From Tistrella mobilis (lineage in GTDB: Bacteria; Pseudomonadota; Alphaproteobacteria; Tistrellales; Tistrellaceae), in the NCBI RefSeq assembly GCF_041468085.1, contig NZ_CP121017.1, forward strand, positions 1,591,501-1,655,500: a stretch of DNA of 64,000 nt, given 5' to 3'. Every line of letters starts with the position of its first letter. Positions within the stretch are counted from its first letter, which is position 1. The notes below the pieces were generated by a model. The model was not told the origin of the DNA and did not search any database. It saw nothing but the letters and a program-made list of their open reading frames with translations. Shown here in pieces: positions 8,726 to 17,914 of the stretch. The position numbers and the translations under genes are program-made.

Positions 8726-9539
8726 CCGCGACCAGCGGCCTCTGGTGGGGGTGACGCCCACGGGCTGGCACGAGGCCCGTGTCAGCCGGCGGGCGCGTAC
8801 CATCCCCGACGAGGTGGCGGTCGCCTTCACCTACAACCAGAGCACCCATGCGGTGATGATGGCGAGCCCGGCCGATCTGGAAGATCTGGCCGTGGGCTTC
8901 AGCCTGAACGAGGCGATCGTCGAGCATCCCGGCCAGATCGAGGAGATCCGGGTGGCGGTGCTGGAGGACGGCATCGATCTGCGCATCCGCCTGGATGCCG
9001 ACCGCGCCGCCGGGCTGATCGAACGCCGCCGCCATGTCGCGGGGCCGAGCGGCTGCGGGCTCTGCGGCATCGACAGCCTGGCCGGCGCCATGCGGCCGCC
9101 GAAGACGGTGGGGGCGGGGCTGCGGCTGACGCCCGATCAGGTGCTGGCGGCGCTGGACGCGCTGGGGCCGCATCAGATCTGGGGGCGGGAGAGCCGGGCG
9201 ATGCATGCTGCCGGCTGGTGGCATCCCGATCGCGGCATGGTGCTGGTGCGCGAGGATGTCGGCCGGCACAATGCGCTCGACAAGCTGACGGGCGCACTGG
9301 CGCTGGGCGGCCTGCCCGCGGCCGAAGGCGTGGCGGTGATCACCAGCCGGGTTTCGATCGAGATGGTGCAGAAGGTGGCGATGGCCGGGATCACGGTGAT
9401 GATCGCGGTCTCGGCACCGACGGCGCTGGCGATCCGCACGGCCGAGACGGCCGGCATCACCCTGGTCGCGGTTGCCCGCGCCGATGGTTTCGAAGTCTTT
9501 ACCGGGGCCCGGCGGATCGCCGGCCTCGACCTGTCCTGA
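8712..9539 (+). CDS. fdhD: FdhD-type sulfurtransferase for formate dehydrogenase maturation
   Basis: A 275-aa accessory protein (also called FdsC in fds operons) that delivers sulfur to the Mo-bisMGD cofactor of FdsA. The catalytic cysteine pair is in GPSGCGLCGIDSL (about residues 111-123). The conserved stretches REDVGRHNALDKLTGA and TSRVSIEMVQKVAMAG are present. The start ATG at 8712 overlaps the end of fdsA by 14 bp; an in-frame start 13 codons upstream would lie deeper inside fdsA and is less likely. Confidence 0.92.
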   Translation: MQQSDRDQRPLVGVTPTGWHEARVSRRARTIPDEVAVAFTYNQSTHAVMMASPADLEDLAVGFSLNEAIVEHPGQIEEIRVAVLEDGIDLRIRLDADRAAGLIERRRHVAGPSGCGLCGIDSLAGAMRPPKTVGAGLRLTPDQVLAALDALGPHQIWGRESRAMHAAGWWHPDRGMVLVREDVGRHNALDKLTGALALGGLPAAEGVAVITSRVSIEMVQKVAMAGITVMIAVSAPTALAIRTAETAGITLVAVARADGFEVFTGARRIAGLDLS

Positions 9540-9555
9540 GGAAAGCTGACCGCCG

Positions 9556-9789
9556 ATGTCCCCCGACAAGCTGGTGATGATGGCCAACCAGATCGGCCGT
9601 TTCTTCGTGGCCCAGGGCCCCGATCAGGCGGCCCAGGGCACCGCCGAGCATATCCGCCAGTTCTGGGACCCGCGGATGCGCGCCGCGATCCTGGAGCACC
9701 TGGCCGCCGGCGGCGAGGGTCTGGACCCCCATGTCCGCCGCGCGGTGGAGATGCTGCGCGACGGCGGGGGAACGGCTGCCGGCGCTTAG
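9556..9789 (+). CDS. fdsD: Formate dehydrogenase delta subunit
   Basis: A 77-aa protein, last gene of the fds operon, 16 nt after fdhD. It has the FdsD pattern MVxMANQIGRFF then HIRQFWDPRMRAAI, and a C-terminal VRRAVEML helix. It is a small subunit or chaperone needed for active enzyme in characterised fds systems. The region directly downstream is filled with transposon debris, so the operon appears to end here. Confidence 0.9.
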   Translation: MSPDKLVMMANQIGRFFVAQGPDQAAQGTAEHIRQFWDPRMRAAILEHLAAGGEGLDPHVRRAVEMLRDGGGTAAGA

Positions 9790-9801
9790 ATCGGGTTCCC
9801 A

Positions 9802-9971
9802 TCATTCTAGTTCATAGCCCGCCGCCGGAACCTTGTGGGCGGGCAGGTCGTCCATAACGACGATATCGCCGGGCCGCAGGGTCGGGATCAGAACCTGTTC
9901 GACATAAGCGAGGAAGGCAGCACCGCCCACGGCGCCATCGATTGGCGCCGATCTGGTGGGAGTGGACAATT
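9802..9971 (-). pseudogene. IS630-type transposase remnant (C-terminal fragment)
   Basis: Read on the minus strand from 9971, an open frame of about 56 codons gives [20 protein letters not shown] then MDDLPAHK. This is the second-aspartate region of IS630-family DDE transposases. It ends at a stop soon after, without the catalytic C-terminal glutamate segment. The 5' side is truncated exactly at the left end of the adjacent IS3-type element, so the fragment was probably cut by that insertion. No start codon or terminal repeat is evident. Confidence 0.6.
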
Positions 9972-10034
9972 TGACCTGCTCCCCGAAACTTCTCCCATTT
10001 TGAGGTAGAGTCCGTCATCGAAAGGACGACGGAC

Positions 10035-10302
10035 ATAAAGCGCAGCAGGTTCACGGAAGAGCAGATCATCGGGATCTTGAAGGAGCAGGAGGCCGGCGCG
10101 AAGACGGCCGATGTCTGCCGGCGTCACGGCATTTTCGGACGCCACCGCCTACAATTGGAAGGCCAAGTACGGCGGTCTGGAAGTGTCCGAGGCCAAGCGG
10201 CTGAAGGCGCTTGAGGGCGAGAATGCGCGGCTGAAGAAGCTGCTGGCCGAAGCCGTGCTCGACGACGCCATGCTGAAGGACATCGCCTCAAAAAAATGGT
10301 GA
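10035..10302 (+). pseudogene. IS3-type orfA, start codon lost and frameshifted
   Basis: The family opening KRSRFTEEQIIGILKEQEAG is present from 10038, but the expected ATG reads ATA (10035-10037). An extra T in the TTTT run at 10132-10135 shifts the frame in the middle of the helix-turn-helix, where HGI is followed in the other frame by FSDAT. The downstream part (NWKAKYGGLEVSEAKRLKAL to DIASKKW) is intact in the +1-shifted frame and ends at 10302. Confidence 0.8.
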
Positions 10303-11196
10303 CGCCCGCTGCGATGAGATCGGCCGTCGCTCATCTTCGTGCTTCGCACAATGTGAGCGAGCGGTGGGCGTGCCTGGTGCTGGGCGCGGACCGCTCTTCG
10401 GTTCGCTACCGCTCGATCCGACCTTCGAGAGATCACCTGCGCGGCCGGCTGCGCGCGCTGGCGGCGGAGCGGCGCCGCTTCGGCTATCGCCGGCTCGGTA
10501 TTCCGCTGGCCAGGGAGGGACCGGCGATGAATCACAAGAAGCTGCTCCGGCTGTACCGGGGCGAGACGCTGCTGGTGCGCCGGCGTGGCGGGCGCAAGCC
10601 TGCGTTGGGCACGAGGGCGCCGATCGGGCTGCCGGAGGGACCCAATGAGCGCTGGTCGCTGGATTTCGTGTCCGACGCCTTCAGCGATGGCCGCCGACTT
10701 CGCATCCTGGCCGTGGTCGACGATTTCACCCGCGAATGCTTGCGCCTGGTGCCCGACACCTCGCTGCCAGGCGCGCGTGTCGTCCGGGAACTGGACACGA
10801 TCGTCGCACGGCGAGGCCGACCGGCCACCATCGTTTCCGACAACGGCTCCGAACGGACCAGCACGGCGATCCTACGCTGGTGCCAGGAGCGCGGTAGCCC
10901 GTGGCATTACATCGCTCCGGGGAAGCCGACACAGAACGCGTTCATAGAGAGCTTCAATGGCAGGCTGCGGGACGAATGCCTCAACGAAACCCTCTTCACG
11001 TCCTTGGCCCAGGCCCGTTCTGGCGGCCTGGCAATTCGACTACAATCGCGGGCGGTCACATTTGAGCCTGGGCGGCGCAACGCCCGCCGAGGTGGCCTCA
11101 CGAACGGCACCGCAATGGGATGCGGGGCATGCCCCGCATCCCATTGCCATCATCGCCCATCAAGGGCATCAATTAACGAAAGGGCTGTGCTTCTGA
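10296..11196 (+). pseudogene. IS3-type orfB (DDE transposase), C-terminal frameshift
   Basis: Starts at the ATG that overlaps the end of orfA after the A7 run. The integrase core is recognisable: WSLDFVSD (first Asp), IVSDNGSE (second Asp) and [18 protein letters not shown] (Glu). Around 11015-11020, just after LFTSLAQAR, bases are missing. The family C-terminus ([20 protein letters not shown]) continues in another frame to a stop at 11194-11196. The catalytic triad survives but the tail is lost, so activity is unlikely. Confidence 0.8.
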
Positions 11197-11350
11197 TTGT
11201 AAGAAAGAAGGGCAGCAGGTCAGGCTCAGGCTGTACCCACTATTCGTCCGACAACCAGATAAAGCTGAGACAGCATGTTCTTCGCATCTGCAGGCCACTG
11301 GAATCACATGATGAACTCATTATCAAGAGGTGGTTGGGTGGACCCTGGAG

Positions 11351-11830
11351 CTAATTCGAAATAAATTTCAGTCTGAACAGCGAAGAATTCCCCTCTCCTG
11401 AATATTTATTATCGATGCCGCTGATGGTGCCTTTTGACAGGCCGTCTGCTACTGCGGCCTCAACAGCCGGAAGACTCTGGTATTGGGGGTACAGATCCGG
11501 AAATTGCTTAGCATATCGCCACAGACGCCAAGCATCAAATCCAACTTCATACCGATTGGCAAAATCAAAATCTACTTCATGATCATTGTATTCTACTGTG
11601 CACCCAACGCCATGCATAGAATATGTGATACCGGCCGTCAGATTTTCATTTTGTGGAATTGCGCCACTTCTCCATGCCCGGACCAGATCTCGTCGATTAT
11701 ATTTTTTCTCAAAAAGCACCAGACATTCTTCTATCTCTGAAAGATATTTGACAACCAATTCTGTGATCATCCTCTTCATCTCCAACATGGCGGCTATGGG
11801 GCGTCGCGCGGTCTGGACGATATTACCCAC
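11351..11830 (-). CDS. Small AT-rich unknown protein, resembles DUF6896-type proteins
   Basis: A frame of 159 codons, markedly poorer in GC than everything around it. It contains [20 protein letters not shown], then [20 protein letters not shown], a pattern (HGxGC...VDFDF...GFDAWRLW) that I associate with DUF6896-type proteins. Some of these are suspected to be immunity proteins of polymorphic toxins. That link is recalled, not checked. Start is uncertain: the ATG at 11830 or in-frame ATGs 14 and 18 codons further in, the last (MKRMITEL) giving a more typical N-terminus. It lies beside transposon debris and has no visible partner toxin, so it is probably a horizontally acquired orphan. Confidence 0.6.
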   Translation of the reverse strand: MGNIVQTARRPIAAMLEMKRMITELVVKYLSEIEECLVLFEKKYNRRDLVRAWRSGAIPQNENLTAGITYSMHGVGCTVEYNDHEVDFDFANRYEVGFDAWRLWRYAKQFPDLYPQYQSLPAVEAAVADGLSKGTISGIDNKYSGEGNSSLFRLKFISN

Positions 11831-11983
11831 CTGATGTTGACGGCGAAGGATAAGATGTGTTCAGCCCGGCTCTTCAGCATGGGGCCCTGCGCAGACCTGC
11901 GTAAGAGATTCGTGATACGTCCGTCGCAAGGGACTCGGCTCGTGAAAGTCGTCTGTTTTACTCAAGCCACCCGGTGCATGCGA

Positions 11984-13126
11984 TCAGCTCAAAGCCCAGG
12001 CAATAGCCGCGAAGAAGGCGTCATCGTCGATTTCCAGCCGGCGTTTGTAGCCGGGTTTGGATCGCGCGCTCGCCACCACGACCACCAGGCCCCGGGCGGG
12101 GTTGATGTGGATGTACTGGCCATAGATGCCCTCGGCCTGGAAGCTGCCGGCCAGGATCGGATCGTCGAGTTCCGGCACCCACCACATATAGCCATAGGGG
12201 ATGCGGCGGCCGTCGATCTCGTACGGGCTGCCGGCCTCGTCGCGCCAGCCGGCGGGCAGGATGGAGCGGCCGTCGATCCGGCCGTCGTCCAGCACGAACT
12301 GGCCGAAGCGGGCATAGTCCGAAAGGGCCGCATTCATGCCGCTGCCCGAGATGGTCATGGCGCCGGGCGCCTCGCACCACCAGCGGGCATCATGGGCCAT
12401 GCCGATCCGCGACCAGATCCGGCTTGAAAGATAGTCGGTGAGGCGCATGCCGGTCGCGGCCTCGACCACCGCCGCCACCAGATAGCTTTCGCCGGTGTTG
12501 TAGGCCCAGGCCCCGCCGGGTGGCGTTGCGGCGGGCAGGCCGGTCATGAAGCCGATGATCCCGCCCGGCTGCCAGCGGGCCTGAACCTCCAGCAGCTGCC
12601 GGCGGTCCGAGGTTGGATCCACATAGTCTTCATTCCAGCGGATGCCCGAGCACATCCTGAGCACCTGGCGGAGCGTGACCGCGCGATAGCCGCCGCCGAG
12701 GGGGACGTATCTGGTGACCGGGTCGTCGATCGAGCCGATGGCGCCCTCGGCGATCGCCACGCCCACAAGCGTGGAGGCGATCGATTTGGCGAGCGAGCAG
12801 GAATGCCAGAGCGTATCAGGTGTTACGCCGCGCTGGCAGATCTCCGCCACCCGCCGGCCGTCCTTCAGCACCACCAGCCCGGCGACGGCGTTGGTCGCCA
12901 GATAGTCGTAAAGGTCGAAGACGCGGCCCTTGTCCCGGATCGCGAGCGGCGGCAGGCCGCTTGCCGGATGGTCTTCGAAAGCCCGCACCGGGCCGGAACC
13001 GCGGGAGATGATGCGGGTCGGGAACCAGCCGGTGTCGCCGGTCATGGTCCGGATCATCTCGTCGGGCAGCAACTGCCCGTCATAGAAGCGGGTGAGATGG
13101 GTGCGGGCGGTGGCGGAGATGGCCAT
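11984..13126 (-). CDS. Class C beta-lactamase-type serine hydrolase
   Basis: A 380-aa protein of the beta-lactamase/6-aminohexanoate-dimer hydrolase (EstB-like) family. It shows the catalytic SLAK tetrad motif in LWHSCSLAKSIASTLVG (about residues 107-123), the tyrosine motif YNTGES (about 202) and the C-terminal YGYMWWVPE/GQYIHINP strands. There is no signal peptide, so it is likely cytoplasmic. It is the last gene of the minus-strand arm of the uptake/oxidation locus, 44 nt after the ABC ATPase gene. Context suggests it hydrolyses an amide or peptide brought in by the transporter. Substrate is not predictable. Confidence 0.8.
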   Translation of the reverse strand: MAISATARTHLTRFYDGQLLPDEMIRTMTGDTGWFPTRIISRGSGPVRAFEDHPASGLPPLAIRDKGRVFDLYDYLATNAVAGLVVLKDGRRVAEICQRGVTPDTLWHSCSLAKSIASTLVGVAIAEGAIGSIDDPVTRYVPLGGGYRAVTLRQVLRMCSGIRWNEDYVDPTSDRRQLLEVQARWQPGGIIGFMTGLPAATPPGGAWAYNTGESYLVAAVVEAATGMRLTDYLSSRIWSRIGMAHDARWWCEAPGAMTISGSGMNAALSDYARFGQFVLDDGRIDGRSILPAGWRDEAGSPYEIDGRRIPYGYMWWVPELDDPILAGSFQAEGIYGQYIHINPARGLVVVVASARSKPGYKRRLEIDDDAFFAAIAWALS

Positions 13127-13170
13127 GTCCGGTCGTCCTCGTCGGATCTGAGAGCAGGCGGTGCGGCCTG

Positions 13171-14991
13171 TCAGGCCATCACGAAATGGCCGGGCGAAAC
13201 TTCGTCATACCGGCGGGGCGGCGGCTCCCAGCCGGCGGGGCGCAGCGGGCTTGCGATTTCGGCGGGGGCGATGTCGCGGCGGCGGAAGCGCGCGGCCGGG
13301 TCCGCCACCGGCACGGCGTCGAGCAGCCGGCGGGTATAGGCGTGGCGGGGATCGTAGAGCACCGCCGCGCGCGGCCCGATCTCGACGATTTCACCCAGAT
13401 ACATCACCGCCACCCGATGGGCGACGCGCTCCACCACACCCATGTCGTGGGAGATGAACAGATAGGCGAGCCCGAGACGGGCCTGCAATTCCAGCATCAG
13501 GTTGATCACCTGGGCCTTGATCGACACATCGAGTGCCGAGACGGCCTCGTCGGCGATCAGCACCGAGGGTTCGGGCGCAAGCGCGCGCGCAATGCACAGC
13601 CGCTGGCGCTGCCCGCCCGAAAACTCCCGCGGCCGCCGCCCGGCCATGTCGGGGTCGAGCCCGACCAGGGCCAGCAGTTCCGCGACCCGTGCCCGGGCGG
13701 CGGCACCGCGGGCAATCCCGTTGATCTCCAGCGGTGCCGCAATGGCGGCGCCCACCGAATGGCGGGGGTTCAGGCTGGAGAAGGGGTCCTGGAACACCAT
13801 CTGCACCCGGCGTACCGCCTCGCGACGCGAGAGACCGGCAAGCGGCCGGCCGTCGACCAGAACCTCGCCGGCATGGGGGCGGGTGAGCCCCATGATCGTG
13901 CGGCCAATGGTCGACTTGCCGCAGCCGCTTTCGCCCACCAGGGCCAGGGTCTCCCCCGGTGCGACCGTGAAGGACACGTTCTCCACCGCATGCACCGCCG
14001 GCCGTCGCCGGGCGAACAGCCCGCCGCCGGTCAGATAGCGCGTGGTGAGGCCGCGGATGTCCAGCGCCGGTGCCGCCGCATGGTCGGGGGTCACGGCAAG
14101 CGGTGCCGCCGGCGTGGCGGCACCGCTCTCGGGATCGATCGCATCGAAGGGGGTCGGGCGATCGATCGTCCGCATCGCACCCAGCCGCGGCACAGCGGCG
14201 AGCAGGGCGCGGGTATAGGGCTGTTGCGGGGCTGCAAAGATCCGGGCGGTGTCGGCCGTCTCGATCAGCGCGCCGCGGCACATCACCACCACCCGGTCGG
14301 CGATTTCGGCCACCACGCCCAGATCATGGGTGATGAACAGCACCGACATGCCGTCTTCCGCCTGCAATTCGCGGATCAGCCCCAGGATCTGGGCCTGAAT
14401 GGTGACGTCGAGCGCCGTGGTCGGTTCGTCGGCGATCAGCAGCTTCGGCCGGCAGGCGAGCGCCATGGCGATCATCACCCGCTGGCGCATGCCGCCCGAG
14501 AAATTGTGCGGATGGTCGCCAAGGCGCGAGGCCGCGGCCGGGATCCTGACGCGGTCGAGCAGGCGCACCACCTCGGCATCGGCGGCGCGGCGGTCCAGAC
14601 CACGATGCAGCATCAGGGCCTCTGCGATCTGGAAGCCGATGGTCCGGACCGGGTTCAGGCTGGTCATCGGCTCCTGGAAGATCATCGACATCCGGCCGCC
14701 GCGCACCCGGCACATGGCGGGCTCCGGCAGGGTGGTCAGCTCGCGGCCCTCAAGGCGGACCGAGCCGGTGACCCGGCTGGTTGCGGGCGGCAGAAGGCGC
14801 ATCGCCGCCATGGCGGTGACGCTCTTGCCCGAGCCGCTTTCGCCGACCACCGCCACGGTCTCACCCGGGCCGACGCTGAGCGAGATGTCGCGCACGACGC
14901 TGGTCCAGCCGGCGGGCCCGCGAAAGGCGACACCCAGCCCGTCGATCGCAAGGACGGGCGCGAGGCCCGGCGGAGAGGCCGTGCCGGTCAT
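13171..14991 (-). CDS. Fused dipeptide/oligopeptide ABC transporter ATPase (DppD-DppF type)
   Basis: A 606-aa protein with two ABC ATPase modules in tandem. The first has Walker A GESGSGKS (residues 50-57) and signature NFSGGMRQR. The second has Walker A GESGCGKS (about 350-358) and signature EFSGGQRQRL. Each ends in an oligopeptide-type C-terminal extension (QPYTRALLAAVP; HAYTRRLLDAVP). The chosen ATG at 14991 overlaps the aldehyde dehydrogenase stop (ATGA). It should energise the binding protein and permeases encoded on the opposite strand at 19.8-23.3 kb, since neither arm has a complete transporter alone. Confidence 0.92.
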   Translation of the reverse strand: MTGTASPPGLAPVLAIDGLGVAFRGPAGWTSVVRDISLSVGPGETVAVVGESGSGKSVTAMAAMRLLPPATSRVTGSVRLEGRELTTLPEPAMCRVRGGRMSMIFQEPMTSLNPVRTIGFQIAEALMLHRGLDRRAADAEVVRLLDRVRIPAAASRLGDHPHNFSGGMRQRVMIAMALACRPKLLIADEPTTALDVTIQAQILGLIRELQAEDGMSVLFITHDLGVVAEIADRVVVMCRGALIETADTARIFAAPQQPYTRALLAAVPRLGAMRTIDRPTPFDAIDPESGAATPAAPLAVTPDHAAAPALDIRGLTTRYLTGGGLFARRRPAVHAVENVSFTVAPGETLALVGESGCGKSTIGRTIMGLTRPHAGEVLVDGRPLAGLSRREAVRRVQMVFQDPFSSLNPRHSVGAAIAAPLEINGIARGAAARARVAELLALVGLDPDMAGRRPREFSGGQRQRLCIARALAPEPSVLIADEAVSALDVSIKAQVINLMLELQARLGLAYLFISHDMGVVERVAHRVAVMYLGEIVEIGPRAAVLYDPRHAYTRRLLDAVPVADPAARFRRRDIAPAEIASPLRPAGWEPPPRRYDEVSPGHFVMA

Positions 14992-16520
14992 GCCGCCCCT
15001 CCATGCCTGCGGTCGACCGGCGTCTTCAGGCCGATCCACACCGTCTTGACCTGCTGATACTGCGCCATCGCTTCCCGGCCCTTGTCGCGGGCGAGCGAGC
15101 CCGACTTGCCCCAGCCGCCGAAGGGCGTTTTGACGTCGCCTTCGGTGAAGCCGTTCACCGCCACCGTGCCACAGCTGAGCCGGCGGGCGAAATGGAGCGC
15201 GCGGTCGATGTCGCGGGTGAAAACCGTGGCGTGCAGGCCATATTCGGTACCGTTGGCGACCGCCAGCGCCTCGTCCATGCCGTCGACCGGCAGCGTGCCG
15301 AGGACGGGGCCGAAGATTTCCTCACGCGCGATCGACATCCCGGCCGTCAGGTCGCCGAAGACCACCGGGGCGAGGAAGCTGCCGCCGTCCAGCGCCGGAT
15401 CGACCCGGCCGGTATGGACCAGCCTCGCCCCCTCGGCCCGGCCGCGCTCCAGATGGGCCAGCACCCGGCGGCGATGGCCGGCGGAGATCATCGGCCCCAT
15501 CTCGGTCGCAGGGTCGAGCGGATCGCCCGGCGCCAGCGACTGAAGCCGGGCCACGATCCGCGCCAGATACTCGTCCTGCAGGCGGCGCGGCACGATCTGG
15601 CGCATATTGGCCGAGCAGTTCTGCCCGGCATTCCAGAAGGCCGCCGTCACCGCATGGTCGATCAGCTCAGGGGTGAGGTCGGCATCGTCGAGCACGATGA
15701 ACGGGCTCTTGCCGCCCATCTCCAGCCCCACGGTCTTCAGATTGCTGCTGCCGGCATATTGCAGGAACAGCCGGCCGACCTCGGTGGAGCCGGTGAAGGA
15801 GACCGCGTCGATATCGCCATGCTGGCCGATCAGCCTGCCGGTGGTCTCCCCCGGGCCGGTGACGACGTTGAGCACGCCCCCGGGCAGCCCGGCCTCGATC
15901 GCAAGTTCGGCCAGCGCCAGGGTGGTGAGCGAAGTTTCTTCGGCCGGCTTCACCACCACCGAACAGCCGGTGGCGAGCGCCGGGGCCAGTTTCCAGGCCG
16001 CCATCAGCAGCGGGAAGTTCCAGGGCAGCACGGCGCCGACCACGCCGATCGGCTCCCGCATGATCAGCGCACAGGCCGCCTCACCGGTTGGGGCGATGTC
16101 GCCATAGCTCTTGTCGATCGCCTCGCCATACCACTGGAAGAAGTCCGGCACCTCGCCGCCGATCTCTTTCAGGCAGTCGCTGACCGGCTTGCCGCTTTCC
16201 AGGCTTTCCATCACCGCAAGCCGGGGCGCCGCGGCGCGGATCAGCCCGGCCAGCCGCAGCAGCACCTCCTTGCGCCGTTCGGGCGTTGCCCGCGACCAGA
16301 CCCCGTCGCGGAAGGACCGGCGGGCGGCGGCAACCGCCCGGTCGACCTCGTCGGCACCGCAGAGCGGCAGGGTGGCGAGTACGCCACCGGTCGCGGGGTT
16401 GAGTGTTTCGAACAGGGCGCCGCTGCGCGCCGCACCCGGTGCGCCATCGATGAAGGCCCGCGACGGCAGGCGCAGCTCCGCGGCGATCCGCCGGGTGTCT
16501 TCGAGGGTCGACCAGGTCAT
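14988..16520 (-). CDS. Aldehyde dehydrogenase, PuuC-like
   Basis: A 510-aa NAD(P)+-dependent aldehyde dehydrogenase. It shows the Rossmann turn FTGSTEVGR (about residue 244), the general-base region LEMGGKSPFIVLDDAD and the catalytic cysteine in WNAGQNCSANMR (about 303). Overall it most resembles gamma-glutamyl-gamma-aminobutyraldehyde/4-guanidinobutyraldehyde dehydrogenases. The ATG at 16520 has GGAG 9 nt upstream; an in-frame TTG at 16562 is less convincing. It lies between the FAD oxidase and the ATPase gene, fitting oxidation of the aldehyde left after oxidative deamination of an amine or amino acid. Confidence 0.9.
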   Translation of the reverse strand: MTWSTLEDTRRIAAELRLPSRAFIDGAPGAARSGALFETLNPATGGVLATLPLCGADEVDRAVAAARRSFRDGVWSRATPERRKEVLLRLAGLIRAAAPRLAVMESLESGKPVSDCLKEIGGEVPDFFQWYGEAIDKSYGDIAPTGEAACALIMREPIGVVGAVLPWNFPLLMAAWKLAPALATGCSVVVKPAEETSLTTLALAELAIEAGLPGGVLNVVTGPGETTGRLIGQHGDIDAVSFTGSTEVGRLFLQYAGSSNLKTVGLEMGGKSPFIVLDDADLTPELIDHAVTAAFWNAGQNCSANMRQIVPRRLQDEYLARIVARLQSLAPGDPLDPATEMGPMISAGHRRRVLAHLERGRAEGARLVHTGRVDPALDGGSFLAPVVFGDLTAGMSIAREEIFGPVLGTLPVDGMDEALAVANGTEYGLHATVFTRDIDRALHFARRLSCGTVAVNGFTEGDVKTPFGGWGKSGSLARDKGREAMAQYQQVKTVWIGLKTPVDRRHGGAA

Positions 16521-16558
16521 GGGCGCAGGCTCCGTAGAGGGGAGGAGGATGAAGGGGT

Positions 16559-17914
16559 TCAAATGCCCGCATACGGGCGGCGGAAGGTGCCGCGGGCGAA
16601 GCGATCGGCGGTGAAGGGGGTGATGTCGACCGGTGCCGGCCGGCCCAGGGCCAGATCCGCCAGCACCCGGCCGACCGCGGGGCCCAGGCCGAAACCATGG
16701 CCTGAGAAGCCGGTCGCGATCAGCAGGCCGGGCGTGGCGGCGGGGGCGTCGATCACCGGCAGGGCATCAGGCATCACATCGATGGCCCCGGCCCAGGATT
16801 TGACGATCCGCGGCATGCCGGCGGTGGGGAAAAGCGCCGCGAAGCTTCGCGCCGCATCCCGGACCCGTTTGGGGTTGGCCCGGATTTCGGGTGCGCGCGG
16901 TCGCAGGCTCCGCTCGGCGGCCGGTTCCGCCAGGCGCTCGATCAGGTCATCGGCGAAGGGGCGGCCGAGTTTGAGCGAGAAGGCCCGCCGGCGTTGGATC
17001 AGCTCGCGCAGGAAAAAGCCGGCGGCACGGAAGGAATCCAGGGTGAGGTCCACATCGGTACCGCCATCGGTGGCGATGATGCAGGAGCCGTCGGGCCGCT
17101 GGCGCAGGCCCAGACCCGCGCCCACGAAACAGGGCAGATCCAGATCGGCCATCGGCGCGGTCAGGGCCACGGTGCTGCGCACGGTCTTCTGCGGCAGGGC
17201 CGGAACCAGCCCGGCAAGCAGGCGATGGCTCCGCGCACCCGCCGCGCAGATGACGGTGGAGGTGGCGATCCGGCCGTGCTCGGTGACGACGCCGCTGATC
17301 CGGCCCGCCTCGGTCTCGATCGCCCGGGCGCCGCAATCCTCGATCAGCACGGCACCGGCCGCACCGGCGGCGCGGGCGAAGGCCATGGTCGCGAGCAGCG
17401 GTTCGGCCTGGCCGTCGCCTGCCGCCAGGATGCCGCCGGCCGTGGGGCAGCCGAGGCCGGGGAAGCTCTCCGCCACCTCGGCCGCGCTCAACAGGCGGGT
17501 GTCGCGGACCCTGTCACCGGCATCGGCCAGCCAGCCGGCATGGGCCGCCTGTTCGGCCTCATCGGCGGCGATGAACAGGCAGCCGCGCTGCCGCCAGCCG
17601 GTGTCGTGGCCAAGCTCACCCGCAAGTGCCGGCCAGAGCGACAGGGCAAGCCCGGCCAGCGGCAATTCCGCCGGATCGCGGCAGAGGCTGCGCACGAAGC
17701 CCCAGTTGCGGCCGGATTGCTGCGAGCCGATCCGCGCCACATCGAGCAGCACCACCGTCTGCCCGGCCCGGGCAAGATACCAGGCGGCGGCGCAGCCCAT
17801 GATGCCGCCGCCCAGGATCACCGCATCTGCCCTGGCGGGCAGCGGCTCGGCGCCGCCCTGCAGCCGGGCGAGGGTGTCGGCAGGGGCGTGTCCCAGAAGA
17901 CTAAGCGACGGCAT
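16559..17914 (-). CDS. FAD-dependent amino acid/amine oxidoreductase (DAO family)
   Basis: A 451-aa DAO-family flavoprotein. After about 30 residues comes the dinucleotide-binding motif AVILGGGIMGCAAAWYLARA, then SGRNWGFVRSLCRDP (flavin contact region) and the C-terminal GFSGHGFGLGPAVGRVLADL. The start ATG at 17914 overlaps the ridA stop by 14 bp and begins MPSLSLLGHAP. Oxidation of an amino acid or N-substituted glycine to an imine is the family reaction. The RidA next door would hydrolyse the reactive imine. Confidence 0.88.
   Translation of the reverse strand: MPSLSLLGHAPADTLARLQGGAEPLPARADAVILGGGIMGCAAAWYLARAGQTVVLLDVARIGSQQSGRNWGFVRSLCRDPAELPLAGLALSLWPALAGELGHDTGWRQRGCLFIAADEAEQAAHAGWLADAGDRVRDTRLLSAAEVAESFPGLGCPTAGGILAAGDGQAEPLLATMAFARAAGAAGAVLIEDCGARAIETEAGRISGVVTEHGRIATSTVICAAGARSHRLLAGLVPALPQKTVRSTVALTAPMADLDLPCFVGAGLGLRQRPDGSCIIATDGGTDVDLTLDSFRAAGFFLRELIQRRRAFSLKLGRPFADDLIERLAEPAAERSLRPRAPEIRANPKRVRDAARSFAALFPTAGMPRIVKSWAGAIDVMPDALPVIDAPAATPGLLIATGFSGHGFGLGPAVGRVLADLALGRPAPVDITPFTADRFARGTFRRPYAGI

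Larger units (their letters stand above)
9972..11222 (+). mobile_element. Decayed IS3-family element (IS407-like group)
   Basis: A 1251-bp element bounded by TGACCTGCTCCCC at the left and GGCAGCAGGTCA at the right. The outer 9 bp are perfectly inverted and the ends are TG...CA as in IS3 elements. Inside are orfA and orfB in the usual overlapping arrangement with an A7 slippery run at 10290-10296. Both frames are broken (see the two entries). The flanking 4-mers (AATT left, GGCT right) do not match, so no target duplication remains. The element is presumably immobile. Confidence 0.8.

Noticed and set aside
6467-8830. Long open frame antisense to the formate dehydrogenase alpha-subunit gene
   Set aside because: It mirrors the codon structure of fdsA, is His/Arg/Gly-rich without domains, and has no ribosome-binding site; an effect of high GC.
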